Below, piece after piece: positions 26,912 to 35,947 of a stretch of 64,000 nt of DNA (the first letter of the stretch is position 1; every line of letters begins with the position of its first letter). Where the stretch lies: NCBI RefSeq assembly GCF_000376865.1, contig NZ_AQXQ01000012.1:496001-560000 (forward strand), read 5' to 3'. Source of the stretch: Thioalkalivibrio sp. ALJ7. Its GTDB lineage: Bacteria > Pseudomonadota > Gammaproteobacteria > Ectothiorhodospirales > Ectothiorhodospiraceae. The position numbers and the translations under genes are program-made. A model generated the notes under the pieces. It saw only the letters and a list, made by a program, of their open reading frames with translations, did no database searches and was not told the DNA's origin.

Positions 26912-26934
26912 TGTAATCAGGGGTTCTGATTACA
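26912..26934 (-). promoter_or_regulatory. Perfect palindrome in the amiC leader
   Basis: TGTAATCAG-GGGTT-CTGATTACA is a 9-bp perfect inverted repeat whose inner edge is 12 bp from the GTG start of the amidase gene. It lies in an AT-rich island within otherwise GC-rich DNA. It could be an operator for a dimeric regulator or an mRNA hairpin close to the ribosome-binding site. Confidence 0.5.
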
Positions 26935-27021
26935 TTGTGGACGCTTTTTCTGGAAAAGCAATAGTGATTTTCGTTCCTTATGAGCGAGATATCGCGGTTT
27001 TTGCGCGTGGAAGGGCAACTT

Positions 27022-27510
27022 TTACGCGTCCGCCACGACACCGCGCTCAAGCAACGCCTCGCGATAGGCCGCGGCCAGCGGACCTTCCAGATTCAATTCG
27101 CGGCCCTCGGCCGTATCCGCACGATGGCCCAGACGCACCACCAAATCTGCCGTAGGCAGCCAGCCCTGCCCGCGTTCGGGCCACTCCACCAGCCACAGGA
27201 CCTCCCCGCCAAAGTCCTCGCGCACACCGAGATACTCCAGCTCTTCAGGGTCTCCCAGGCGGTAGAGATCGAAATGCAGGACCTCGCGGCCCCCAAGCAC
27301 ATAGGGCTCGACCAGGGTATAGGTGGGGCTGCGCACGGCGCCCTCGTGTCCCAGTCGGCGCAGCAGGCCGCGGACCCAGGTCGTCTTGCCGACGCCCAAA
27401 TCGCCCTCCAGGTAGACGATCCGGGGCGCCTTCATCTCCGCCAGCAGCGCCCCGGCCGCCTCGGTCGCCTCCAGACGCGGCAACAGCAGCGCGGATCCAG
27501 GACCCGTCAT
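27022..27510 (-). CDS. tsaE: tRNA threonylcarbamoyladenosine biosynthesis ATPase TsaE
   Basis: ATPase partner of TsaBD in forming t6A37 on tRNA. From the ATG at 27510 it has 162 residues. Walker A is VYLEGDLGVGKTTWVRGLLR (about residues 32-51), followed by VRSPTYTLVEPY and the conserved LHFDLYRLGDPEELEYLG. WLVEWPERG is the typical C-terminal signature. The start overlaps the upstream nnr stop by 4 bp. The downstream amidase is separated by an AT-rich 122-bp gap. Confidence 0.96.
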   Translation of the reverse strand: MTGPGSALLLPRLEATEAAGALLAEMKAPRIVYLEGDLGVGKTTWVRGLLRRLGHEGAVRSPTYTLVEPYVLGGREVLHFDLYRLGDPEELEYLGVREDFGGEVLWLVEWPERGQGWLPTADLVVRLGHRADTAEGRELNLEGPLAAAYREALLERGVVADA

Positions 27511-29018
27511 GGCTGGGCTCCAGCGGCCGCCGGAAGCGCTGCGGCAAGGTCGCCGGCCAGCATGCCGCGCCCACCGCCCAGCCAATCGCGAGCGATACCA
27601 GCCGCCGCGCAGTGCCAGGCGGCTCCGACCTCGGCCGCGGTGCGGGCATCGGCCCCCTGCCCACGCAGGGCCGCAATGATACCGGTCAGTACGTCGCCGC
27701 TGCCGGCAGTTGCCATACCGGGGTGCCCGCCGGTGACACAGGCGAGCGGACCCGACTCCGAGCCGGCGACCAGCGTGCCCGCTCCCTTGAGCAGCACCAC
27801 ACCCCCCAGGCGTTCGGCCAGGGCGCGGGCGTGGGCCGGACGGTCGGCCTCGATGGCCGCCGCCTCCACACCCTGCAGGCGAGCCGCTTCGCCAGGATGC
27901 GGGGTCAGCACCCAGTCTTCGCCCCGGCGCGGGGCCTCGGCCAGCAGGTTCAGCGCATCGGCGTCAACGACGCGAGGCAGACCGGCATCGGCGGCCGCCA
28001 GCCACAGGCCCCGGCCCCAGGCGTCCTGCCCCAGGCCCGGCCCCACAGCCACCACATCCACCTGACGCATCAAGGCCTGCAGCTCCCCGGAACTGGATAC
28101 TCCGCGCACCATCAGCTCCGGGCGTTCCAGGTTGGCCGAGGCCGCATGATCGGGATGCGTGGCCAGGGTCACGCGCCCGGCGCCGGCGCGCAGGGCCGCC
28201 GTTGCCGCCAGCCGAGCCGCCCCCGAATAACCGGGTGCCCCGCCCACAACCAGCACGTGACCGAAGTCGCCTTTGTGCGCCCCCTTGCGCCGGATCGGCA
28301 GGCGGTGGCGCCAGTCGTCCGGACCTACCCGGCGGGCGACCGGGGCGATGCCCGCCGCTACGGTCGTGGGGAGATCCAGGGGGGCCACTTCCACCTGTCC
28401 GACACAGTCCACCGCCGCGCCGGTATGCAGCCCCAGCTTGTCGGCGATCATGGTCAGGGTGTGCTCGGCACGCACGGCCACACCCAGCACCCGGCCGGTA
28501 TCGGTATCCACGCCCGAGGGCACATCCGCCGCGAGTACCGGCCGGTCACTTGCATTCAGCTGTTTGATCAACGCCCCATAGGCATCGGTAAGCGGACGCT
28601 CCAGCCCGATCCCGAACAGGCAATCCACCCAGACCTCGGCGGCGGCCGGATCAAAACCCTCCAGTGCATGCACGGCGCCGCCGCCTTCCTGCCAGCGGCG
28701 ATGGGTCCGCCGACCATCGGACTCGGGGCGCGCCCGCGACGGGCCACCATGCACCACCACCTCCAGTCCCGCCGCGGAGGCCAGACGCGCGAGCACATAG
28801 CCATCACCACCGTTATTGCCGGGCCCGCAGAGGATCCCGATTCGCCGGGCCAGCGGCCAGTGGCGTTGCAAGGCCTCCAGCAGGGCCTGGCCGGCGCGCT
28901 CCATCAGCTCGCCCGGCGCCATGCCGGGCAGGGCCAGACCGGCGGCATCCAGGGCACGCATGCCCGCATTGTCGAACAGTGCGCTGGTCAAGGCTTGGGG
29001 GTCGGGTTCATGATTCAC
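27507..29018 (-). CDS. nnr: Bifunctional NAD(P)H-hydrate repair enzyme (epimerase/dehydratase)
   Basis: Repairs hydrated NAD(P)H: the N-terminal YjeF domain epimerises and the C-terminal ribokinase-like domain dehydrates with ADP. A GTG start at 29018 with AAGGAG nine bases upstream gives 503 residues; the frame is open further but would overlap divergent queG. Epimerase motifs: LCGPGNNGGDGYVLARLA and ADVPSGVDTDTG. Dehydratase motifs: KGDFGHVLVVGGAPGYSGAA, VLTPHPGEAARL, GGVVLLKGAGTLV and HPGMATAGSGDVLTGIIAAL. It is first in the nnr-tsaE-ami-mutL-miaA-hfq-hflX series and divergent from queG by 31 bp. Confidence 0.95.
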   Translation of the reverse strand: MNHEPDPQALTSALFDNAGMRALDAAGLALPGMAPGELMERAGQALLEALQRHWPLARRIGILCGPGNNGGDGYVLARLASAAGLEVVVHGGPSRARPESDGRRTHRRWQEGGGAVHALEGFDPAAAEVWVDCLFGIGLERPLTDAYGALIKQLNASDRPVLAADVPSGVDTDTGRVLGVAVRAEHTLTMIADKLGLHTGAAVDCVGQVEVAPLDLPTTVAAGIAPVARRVGPDDWRHRLPIRRKGAHKGDFGHVLVVGGAPGYSGAARLAATAALRAGAGRVTLATHPDHAASANLERPELMVRGVSSSGELQALMRQVDVVAVGPGLGQDAWGRGLWLAAADAGLPRVVDADALNLLAEAPRRGEDWVLTPHPGEAARLQGVEAAAIEADRPAHARALAERLGGVVLLKGAGTLVAGSESGPLACVTGGHPGMATAGSGDVLTGIIAALRGQGADARTAAEVGAAWHCAAAGIARDWLGGGRGMLAGDLAAALPAAAGAQP

Positions 29019-29049
29019 GCCATCAATCTCCTTCGCGGAAGCCGAAATC

Positions 29050-30174
29050 GTGCCTGAGCGCCTCGATCCACGCCAATGCGCCGAATTGGCCGAGCGCATC
29101 CGCCGCTGGGCCCAGCACCTGGGCTTTCAGGCGGTCGGCATCGCCCCGGCCGAAGTCCCGGCGGCGGATCGCCAGCATCTGGATGACTGGCTGGCCCAAG
29201 GCTCGCATGGCGACATGGACTGGATGGCCGAACGCGCCCCCCTTCGCCATGACCCGGATGCGCTGGTTCCCGGCGTACAACGCATCATCAGTGTACGCAT
29301 GGATTACTTCCCGCCGGCCACCCGCCGCCCGGCCATCCAGCTCGCCGCGGGCGAGCGCGCCTACATCTCCCGTTACGCCCTGGGCCGCGACTACCACAAG
29401 CTGGTGCGCAAACGCCTGACCACGCTGGGGCGCTGGATCGAGGCCGAGATCGGCCCGTTCGGCTACCGCGCCTTCACCGACAGCGCCCCCATCCTGGAGA
29501 AGGCCCTGGCCGCCCGCGCAGGGCTCGGCTGGATTGGCAAGAACACCAACCTGCTGGCGCGCGAGAGTGGCTCCTGGTTCTTCCTCGGGGAACTCTTCAC
29601 CGACCTCCCGCTGCCATTGGACGAGCCGGTTGGGGAACACTGCGGCCAGTGCACCGCCTGCCTGGACATCTGCCCCACGCAGGCCTTTCGCGGACCCTAC
29701 GACCTCGATGCCCGGCGCTGCATCTCCTACCTGACCATTGAACTGAAGGGCTCCATCCCCGAGGACCTGCGCCCGCTGATCGGCAACCGCATCTACGGCT
29801 GCGACGACTGCCAGCTGGTCTGCCCGTGGAATCGCTTCGCCGAGGTCAGCGCGGAACCGGATTTCATCGCCCGTCACGGGCTGGATGCCGCCAGTCTGGC
29901 GGAGCTGTTCGCCTGGGACGAAGCCACCTTCCTGGCTCGGACCGAAGGCATGGCCATCCGACGCATCGGGCACATCCAGTGGCTGCGCAACATCGCCGTT
30001 GCCCTGGGCAACGGCCCGGCCACACCAGCGGCCGAGGCGGCCCTCGCGACGCGCGCCGAGCATGACTCGGAACGGGTGCGCGAGCACGTGGCCTGGGCCC
30101 GCGCGCGGCTGCGGGAACCCGAGCGGCAGGAACCGGCTGCAACGTTTGCCCGGCTCACCCAAGCCCCGGCCTGA
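29050..30174 (+). CDS. queG: Epoxyqueuosine reductase QueG
   Basis: Cobalamin and [4Fe-4S] enzyme that reduces epoxyqueuosine to queuosine at tRNA position 34. The 374 residues begin at a GTG (29050). The substrate/cobalamin region has YALGRDYHKLVRKRL and the conserved DSAPILEKALAARAGLGWIG. Two ferredoxin-type clusters are visible: CGQCTACLDICPTQAF (about residues 198-213) and CDDCQLVCPWN (about residues 255-265). HEAT-like helices with RIGHIQWLRNIAVALGN close the protein. It is divergent from nnr, a common adjacency. Confidence 0.96.
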   Translation: MPERLDPRQCAELAERIRRWAQHLGFQAVGIAPAEVPAADRQHLDDWLAQGSHGDMDWMAERAPLRHDPDALVPGVQRIISVRMDYFPPATRRPAIQLAAGERAYISRYALGRDYHKLVRKRLTTLGRWIEAEIGPFGYRAFTDSAPILEKALAARAGLGWIGKNTNLLARESGSWFFLGELFTDLPLPLDEPVGEHCGQCTACLDICPTQAFRGPYDLDARRCISYLTIELKGSIPEDLRPLIGNRIYGCDDCQLVCPWNRFAEVSAEPDFIARHGLDAASLAELFAWDEATFLARTEGMAIRRIGHIQWLRNIAVALGNGPATPAAEAALATRAEHDSERVREHVAWARARLREPERQEPAATFARLTQAPA

Positions 30175-30294
30175 GCTTGCCAGGGACTTTGTGACCGGCG
30201 ACACTCCATGCTTGTTCGCGCGAGTCGTACAACCATGATCAGGTGACCTCGCGCGGCTTGCCGCCCGTCACCCAATGGATCCGAGCCAGCCGCC

Positions 30295-32721
30295 ATGCCC
30301 GACTACCCGGACGCCACGCGCTATCAAAGGATCTTCGAACAGGCGCCCGAGGCCCACCTGGTCCTCAGCCGCAGTGGTGGCATCGTCGCGGCCAACCACG
30401 CCGCCTGCGACCTGCTGGGTTACACCGAGGCCGAGCTGACCGCCGGGGTCCATATCACTGATCTCGACCTGCAGGCGACCCAGGCCGACGTCGAACAGGC
30501 CCACTCCGACCCCGAGCGTCGCCTCCCGGCCCACTTCGAGAGCCGTTACCGACGCCGCGACGGCAGCGAATTTCCGGCAGAGGTGTTCATCAATGCCATC
30601 CGCACCGACGGGGAGCTGGAAGTCTTCACGACCGTGCGCGACATTACCCGTGAACACCAGTCGGAACAGGCCCTCAGGACCCTCGAGACGCGCCTGGGCG
30701 CGACCATCCGCAATGCCCCGCTGATCCTGTTCGCGCTCGACTCCAACGGCCGCTTCACCTTGTCCGAGGGCGCTGGACTGAAGGTTCTGGGACTGGAGCC
30801 CGGCGAGGTCGTCGGTCGTAGCGCACGCGAGGTCTACGCGGACCACCCGGAGATCCTCGCAGCCCTGGACCGAGCGCTGGCCGGGCAGACCTTCGAGGAC
30901 GAGGTCCGCATACAGGGCAACCATCTCCGGGTCAGCTGGATGGACCTCAAAGCCCAGGACGCCGGGGTGCTGGGCGTCGCCTGGGATGTCACCTCCCTGC
31001 GCGTCGCCGAGGCGGCCACCGGCGCGGAACGCGACCGACTGCTAACCACGCTGCAATCGATCAATGACGGCGTCATTACCACCGACATCCGCGGGCGCCT
31101 GACCTATCTCAATCCGGCTGCTCAGGCGCTTCTGGGGATGGACTCCACCCAGGCGCAGGGCTGCCTGGTGGACGAGTTGCTGGAACTCGAAGACACGCGC
31201 ACCGGAAGTAACGTACACCGCCCGGTCGAGCAGTGCCTGAGCCTGGGGGGCACGGTGGAATCACCCGAGCGCGTGCTGCATCGAGCCGACGGCGGCACGC
31301 GCGTGGTGCGACTGCTGGCCTCGCCCCTGCAACGGCCCGGCAGCGAGACCCAGGGCGTCGTGATCGTGCTGCACGACCATACCGAGTTGTGGCGAATGAC
31401 CCAGCAGCTCAACCACCAGGCGACGCACGACGACCTGACCGGGCTGTGCAACCGCCGCGAATTCGAACGCCGCCTCCAGGAGGCCCTGCACACGTTGGAG
31501 GAGGGCCAGACCCCACATACGCTGCTCTACATGGATCTGGACCAGTTCAAGATCATCAACGACACCTGTGGCCACCAGGCGGGCGATGAGCTGTTGCGCG
31601 AACTCTCCGAGCACTTGGGACACCTGATCCGCGAGAACGACACCCTGGCACGACTGGGTGGTGACGAATTCGGGCTATTGCTGTGCCACTGCCCTCCAGA
31701 GCGCGCCGAGGCGATTGCCGGGAAGATCCTGAATACGGTACAGGCCCTGCGCTTCGAGTGGGAAGGACGCCGCTTCGATGTCGGCGTCAGCATAGGCCTG
31801 GTGCCAGTCGCCAGCCCCGCGCCTACCCTCCCCGAAATCCTCAGCCAGGCCGACTCCGCCTGTTACGCCGCAAAAGAGGAAGGCCGCAACCGCCTCTATG
31901 TATGGAAACCCACGGACCAGGCCCTGCGTCGCCGGCGCGGGGAGATGGAATGGGTGGGCCGCATCCGGACCGCGCTGGAACAACAACGCTTTACCCTGTT
32001 CGGACAGGCCGTGCACCCACTCGGCCCCACCGACCCAGGCCTGGCGCACATCGAGGTCCTGATGCGCCTGCTGGACGAAGACGGAAACATGGTTTCCCCA
32101 GGCGCCTTCATCCCCGCCGCCGAGCGCTATCACCTGATGCCGGAGATCGATCGCCATATCATCGACCATGCCTTGGCCGTGCTGGCCCGGCACCGCGGGA
32201 CTCGGGAAGATGCCTCCGGCGAACCCAGCATCGCGATCAACCTCTCCGGTCAGTCCCTGGCCCAGGAGAGCATGCTGGGGTTCATCACCGAGCGCCTGCA
32301 GCACTACGCGATCCCGGCACACTGCATCGTGTTCGAGATCACCGAGACCGCGGCCATCAGCCACCACGACCGCGCGCAAAGCCTGATCCGCACCCTGCGC
32401 TACATGGGCTGCCGCTTCTCGCTGGACGACTTCGGCACCGGATTGTCGTCCTTCGGCTACCTGAAAAACCTGCCCGTGGACCTGATCAAGATCGATGGCA
32501 GTTTTGTGCGCGATATCGCCCACAACGCGGTGGATTCGGCGATGGTCACGGCCATCCACCGCGTGGGCCACGTGCTGGGCCTGCGGACCGTCGCGGAGTG
32601 TGTAGAGTCGGAGGCCACCATGGAACACCTGCGCGGGATCGGGCTGGACTTCGTGCAGGGGTTCTACCTGTCCGAACCGGCGCCGCTGGAACAGCTCCTG
32701 CCGCCCGCTAGGGAGATCTGA
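30295..32721 (+). CDS. PAS-GGDEF-EAL cyclic-di-GMP turnover protein
   Basis: Cytoplasmic sensor-type protein of 808 residues with no membrane segment seen. Three PAS-like domains (about residues 8-115, 130-240 and 250-365) precede a GGDEF domain with an intact LGGDEFGLL motif at about residues 454-462. The EAL domain begins with IEVLMRL at about 586, so the motif reads EVL, keeping the metal-binding Glu. Other phosphodiesterase residues are present: INLSGQS, FEITETAAI, LDDFGTGLSS and IKIDGSFV. Both synthesis and hydrolysis look possible. The first PAS domain has AANHAACDLLGY but no heme or flavin signature that I can identify. Confidence 0.93.
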   Translation: MPDYPDATRYQRIFEQAPEAHLVLSRSGGIVAANHAACDLLGYTEAELTAGVHITDLDLQATQADVEQAHSDPERRLPAHFESRYRRRDGSEFPAEVFINAIRTDGELEVFTTVRDITREHQSEQALRTLETRLGATIRNAPLILFALDSNGRFTLSEGAGLKVLGLEPGEVVGRSAREVYADHPEILAALDRALAGQTFEDEVRIQGNHLRVSWMDLKAQDAGVLGVAWDVTSLRVAEAATGAERDRLLTTLQSINDGVITTDIRGRLTYLNPAAQALLGMDSTQAQGCLVDELLELEDTRTGSNVHRPVEQCLSLGGTVESPERVLHRADGGTRVVRLLASPLQRPGSETQGVVIVLHDHTELWRMTQQLNHQATHDDLTGLCNRREFERRLQEALHTLEEGQTPHTLLYMDLDQFKIINDTCGHQAGDELLRELSEHLGHLIRENDTLARLGGDEFGLLLCHCPPERAEAIAGKILNTVQALRFEWEGRRFDVGVSIGLVPVASPAPTLPEILSQADSACYAAKEEGRNRLYVWKPTDQALRRRRGEMEWVGRIRTALEQQRFTLFGQAVHPLGPTDPGLAHIEVLMRLLDEDGNMVSPGAFIPAAERYHLMPEIDRHIIDHALAVLARHRGTREDASGEPSIAINLSGQSLAQESMLGFITERLQHYAIPAHCIVFEITETAAISHHDRAQSLIRTLRYMGCRFSLDDFGTGLSSFGYLKNLPVDLIKIDGSFVRDIAHNAVDSAMVTAIHRVGHVLGLRTVAECVESEATMEHLRGIGLDFVQGFYLSEPAPLEQLLPPAREI

Positions 32722-32874
32722 TGGCCACAACGATCACCTGAAGCTTGTCCTTCGCGCCGCCCTCTCAGGCGCGCCATTTTCTGAGTGTTTTCCTTGGTTT
32801 TTGCCTGCGCTTTCGCGGTCGGGGTAGGGACTTGATAGCGTAACGGCGAACAAAAACAGGGAAGCCTCGCACCC

Positions 32875-33666
32875 ATGCCGTATTCGGAAGAACGCATCAC
32901 CTCCACGCGACGCTGGTCGAACAAGACCTTCAGCTTCACCACCACGCGACCGGAGGGCCTGGAGTTCAAGAACGGGCAGTTTGTCACCCTGGGGCTGCGC
33001 CCCGAGGGCAAGCTGGTCCCGCGCGCGTACTCGATCGTCTCCGAACCCGAGGCCGAGGAACTGGAGTTCCTGAGCATCCACGTACCGGACGGCGCGCTGA
33101 CCAGCCGACTCGCCGAGGCCGGACCGGGCGACTCGATCTGGATCAACACCAAGGTCACCGGCTCGCTCACCTTCGACTACGTGCAGCCGGGTCGCACCCT
33201 GTACATGATTGCCACCGGCACCGGGCTGGCTCCGTTCATCTCGCTGATCCGCAGCCCGGAGCTGCTCGAACACTTCGACAACGCGGTGCTGGTGCACAGC
33301 GTCCGTACGGTCGAAGAGTTGGCCTACCGCGAGGAAATCGAATCGCGCATCAGTAACCGCCTGCGCTACGTGCCCACGGTGACCCGCGAGAACCACGACT
33401 TCGCCTGCCCAATCGCGCAACAGCCGTATGACAACAACCAGCGCGGCGCAGACATGTTCCGTTCCGGCGAACTGAGCCGGGTGCTGGAGCTACCGACCCC
33501 GGATCCGGAACATGACCGCGTGATGCTCTGCGGCAACCCCGCGATGAACCGCGAGATGAGTGAGTGGCTGACCGAACACGGCTGGGTCCAGACCAACTAC
33601 AAGGGCGTGGGCACCTTCACCGTGGAACAGGCCTTCGTGACCACGATGTCCGACTCGGACGACTGA
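32875..33666 (+). CDS. fpr: Ferredoxin/flavodoxin-NADP+ reductase
   Basis: FAD enzyme exchanging electrons between NADPH and ferredoxin or flavodoxin. The 263 residues show the FAD-binding RAYSIVSEPE (RxYS motif, about residues 50-59), the NADP-binding IATGTGLAPFISLI (about residues 113-126) and the C-terminal VMLCGNPAMN. The end VEQAFVTT is typical of the bacterial subclass. About 150 bp of AT-richer DNA separates it from the upstream c-di-GMP gene. It is convergent with the DnaJ-related gene 15 bp away. Confidence 0.95.
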   Translation: MPYSEERITSTRRWSNKTFSFTTTRPEGLEFKNGQFVTLGLRPEGKLVPRAYSIVSEPEAEELEFLSIHVPDGALTSRLAEAGPGDSIWINTKVTGSLTFDYVQPGRTLYMIATGTGLAPFISLIRSPELLEHFDNAVLVHSVRTVEELAYREEIESRISNRLRYVPTVTRENHDFACPIAQQPYDNNQRGADMFRSGELSRVLELPTPDPEHDRVMLCGNPAMNREMSEWLTEHGWVQTNYKGVGTFTVEQAFVTTMSDSDD

Positions 33667-33681
33667 GCCCTAAAAAACGCC

Positions 33682-34293
33682 TCAGCGGTCGGCGAGCAGT
33701 ACCCATCGAGCCGCATTGATCTGCTGCAGGGTGGCCGTGTCACCACCCCGGTCGGGGTGATGGCGCTGTGCCATCCTGCGGTACTGACGCTGCACGGTAT
33801 CCGCATCCACCGGATCCGCAAGATCCAGCACCGCCAGGGCCTGCTCACGCCGCTGATCGCGGCCCAGCCGCAGCCAGAACTCGCCCAGAAGTGCCTCCAC
33901 CGCCGCCGTATCCATCCGCTCCAGTTGCGTCAGGTCGAGGTAATAGGTCCGCAGCGGATCGCGGTGCGCCGGCAAACCCGCCGCACCAGCCCCCGGCCCG
34001 CCACTTGCCCGTTCGATCCCGATATCCAGGCAGTGGATGCTCACCCACTCGCCCTGCCCCAGCAGGTGATCGCGCAGCCGGTACAGGCAGTGGAACAGCA
34101 GGAAGTGGGTCTGGAACAGACTCAAGGGCTCCTGTAGCCGCGCCCCCGCAAACGGCTCCACACCCGCGGCGCGCAACTGCCCGATCAGGGCGTGTTCGGT
34201 CAGCCCGGACGGCTGCACCCGCAGGCACTCCAGCACCCGCTCCAACAGCGCCGCATCCACCGGCGAGTCGACGCTGTCCGGCCCATGCGTCAT
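33682..34293 (-). CDS. DnaJ-related protein with C-terminal J-domain
   Basis: A 203-residue protein from the ATG at 34293. The N-terminal two thirds match the DNAJ_related domain pattern (QEPLSLFQTHFLLFHCLYRL near residue 50). The last about 55 residues are a J-domain fragment with the HPD tripeptide in MAQRHHPDRGGD, which would stimulate an Hsp70 ATPase. Its target is unknown. The ATG overlaps the YchJ-family stop by 4 bp, so the two are probably co-expressed. A much longer open frame upstream is not supported by family length. Confidence 0.87.
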   Translation of the reverse strand: MTHGPDSVDSPVDAALLERVLECLRVQPSGLTEHALIGQLRAAGVEPFAGARLQEPLSLFQTHFLLFHCLYRLRDHLLGQGEWVSIHCLDIGIERASGGPGAGAAGLPAHRDPLRTYYLDLTQLERMDTAAVEALLGEFWLRLGRDQRREQALAVLDLADPVDADTVQRQYRRMAQRHHPDRGGDTATLQQINAARWVLLADR

Positions 34294-34697
34294 ACCCCCG
34301 GAAACACCCCGTCGACATAGACCCAGCGCCCAGCCTCGCGGCGAAAGCGGCTCCGCTCGTGCAGCCGCACGCCCTGACCTTGCACACGGGAACGCGCAAC
34401 AAACTCCACCCAGCCTTCGGCGTCCTCCGCCCCACCCGCCTCCGTCGCGCGGATATCCAGTCCCAGCCAGCGCTGATCGGGATCCAGCGTGAGCGATTCC
34501 GGGCGCGTTTCCGCCGCCCAGGTCGCCCGCAGATAGCCCTCGCGCCCTTCCACGAACGCGGTGTAACGCGAGCGCATCAGGGCCTCCGCCGTCGGCGCCG
34601 AAGCCCCGCCATCCAGATACGGCCCGCAGCAGGCCGCGCGGTTGTGACCTGAACCGCAAGCGCAGACGTCTCCCTGTTTACGACGGGACTTGCCCAA
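34290..34697 (-). CDS. YchJ/UPF0225 family protein with N-terminal SEC-C zinc motif
   Basis: A 135-residue protein of unknown function. A SEC-C-type zinc knuckle, CACGSGHNRAACCGPYL, lies near the N-terminus, followed by the YchJ core PTAEALMRSRYTAFVEGREG and VEFVARSR. The best start is TTG at 34697, preceded by AAAGGAG with 7-8 bases spacing; the upstream ATG has no comparable site. It lacks the second C-terminal SEC-C motif found in some relatives. It is divergent from the SDR-family gene and coupled to the DnaJ-related gene. Confidence 0.85.
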   Translation of the reverse strand: MGKSRRKQGDVCACGSGHNRAACCGPYLDGGASAPTAEALMRSRYTAFVEGREGYLRATWAAETRPESLTLDPDQRWLGLDIRATEAGGAEDAEGWVEFVARSRVQGQGVRLHERSRFRREAGRWVYVDGVFPGV

Positions 34698-34825
34698 TCG
34701 AGCTCTCCTTTCCGTTCCCGAGACCGAGCATGCCGCAGGCGATCGCCCCCGTCGAACCCCCACTTGGGGGCTGGTCTTTCACGCAAGGAAACGGTAGCGT
34801 TCGAATGCACCGCGTGGAGGGAACA

Positions 34826-35674
34826 ATGGCCAACATCCTGATCATGGGCTGCGGCGACCTCGGCTGTGCCATCGGCGCGCGACTCGCCCACGCCGGCCAC
34901 ACCGTCTGGGGCCTGCGTCGCCAGCCGCAAGCGATCCCGGAGCCGATCCGCCCTCTGGCTGGCGACTTCGCCCGGGCCGACGGGTTACCGGAGTTGCCCC
35001 CGACACTCGACACCGTCTACTTCATCGCAACCCCGGGCGAGTTCACCGAGGCCGCCTATCGCCGCGCCTATGTCGACGGCCTGCGCAACACCCTGACCAA
35101 CCTGGAACGTGCACAGCAACAACCGCGCCGGATCGTGTTCGTGTCCAGTACTTCCGTCTACGGTGCCGACGACGGACGCTGGGTGGACGAGACCAGCCCC
35201 ACCGAACCCACCCGCTTCTCCGGCCGCTGCCTGCGCGAAGCCGAACAGTTACTGTCCGATAGCCCGGTCCCCGGCGTCGTCGTACGATTCGGCGGCATCT
35301 ACGGCCCAGGACGCGACTACCACCTGCGCAAGGTGCGCGAAGGCATCCGAGGCCTACACGAACCCCCGGTCTGGACCAACCGCATCCACCGCGACGACTG
35401 CGTCGGCCTACTGACCCATCTATTCCACCTGGATCACCCGGACTCGATCTATCTCGGCGTCGACGACGCTCCGGTCCTACGTCACGAACTGCTCGCCTGG
35501 CTGGCCCAGGAGATGGGCCTCGACACGCCCGGCACCACACCCCCCATGCCGGAGGGCGCAGTCCACGGCAAGCGCTGCGGAAACGCACGCCTGCACGCCA
35601 GCGGCTACCACCTCCAGTACCCCGACTACCAAACAGGCTACCGAGCCCTCCTCGACCAGCCCACCACAACCTGA
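34826..35674 (+). CDS. NAD(P)-dependent epimerase/SDR family protein (YeeZ-like)
   Basis: Extended short-chain dehydrogenase-type protein of 282 residues; the start at 34826 has GGAGGG six bases upstream. The Rossmann loop is ILIMGCGDLGCAIGARL (about residues 4-20), the active-site region is VFVSSTSVYGADDGRWVDET and FGGIYGPGR follows. The classical YxxxK is not obvious: after the SVYG motif, FSGRCLREAEQLL carries Arg/Cys where Tyr-xxx-Lys would be expected. So it may be a non-canonical reductase. Substrate is unknown. Confidence 0.82.
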   Translation: MANILIMGCGDLGCAIGARLAHAGHTVWGLRRQPQAIPEPIRPLAGDFARADGLPELPPTLDTVYFIATPGEFTEAAYRRAYVDGLRNTLTNLERAQQQPRRIVFVSSTSVYGADDGRWVDETSPTEPTRFSGRCLREAEQLLSDSPVPGVVVRFGGIYGPGRDYHLRKVREGIRGLHEPPVWTNRIHRDDCVGLLTHLFHLDHPDSIYLGVDDAPVLRHELLAWLAQEMGLDTPGTTPPMPEGAVHGKRCGNARLHASGYHLQYPDYQTGYRALLDQPTTT

Positions 35675-35947
35675 GTCAGCGGCGCCCCAGTTGCCAGGGA
35701 CGAATGCGGGAAAAGCGGGACACTCGCGCCCGCTACTCAGGGTTGATACCGCCCGGCGGAGCGTCCTCGCATCACGAGGGAGACCGTGCCTGGGCGGGGC
35801 GGGACGACTGGCGCGCGGTTGGACTGGAACCAGCCGGGGACGGGCCTTCGCTGGACACCGGCAACAAGCCCGCATCGGCTGGCCGTTTGTGTTTCTCTCC
35901 CAGTGCCTTCGCTCGGAGTCTCGTACCCTCGCAACGGATCGAAGATA
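35675..35947. other. Gap upstream of ppnN without a recognised gene
   Basis: About 270 bp of GC-rich DNA. The ppnN frame stays open through part of it, but the translation (about 54 residues) has no counterpart in the family. Presumably it holds the ppnN promoter and leader; I see no clear -35/-10 pair and no strong hairpin. Confidence 0.4.

Noticed and set aside
34290-34763. ATG at 34763 as start of the YchJ-family protein
   Set aside because: No ribosome-binding site, extra residues have no family match, and a TTG at 34697 has a strong AAAGGAG at good spacing.
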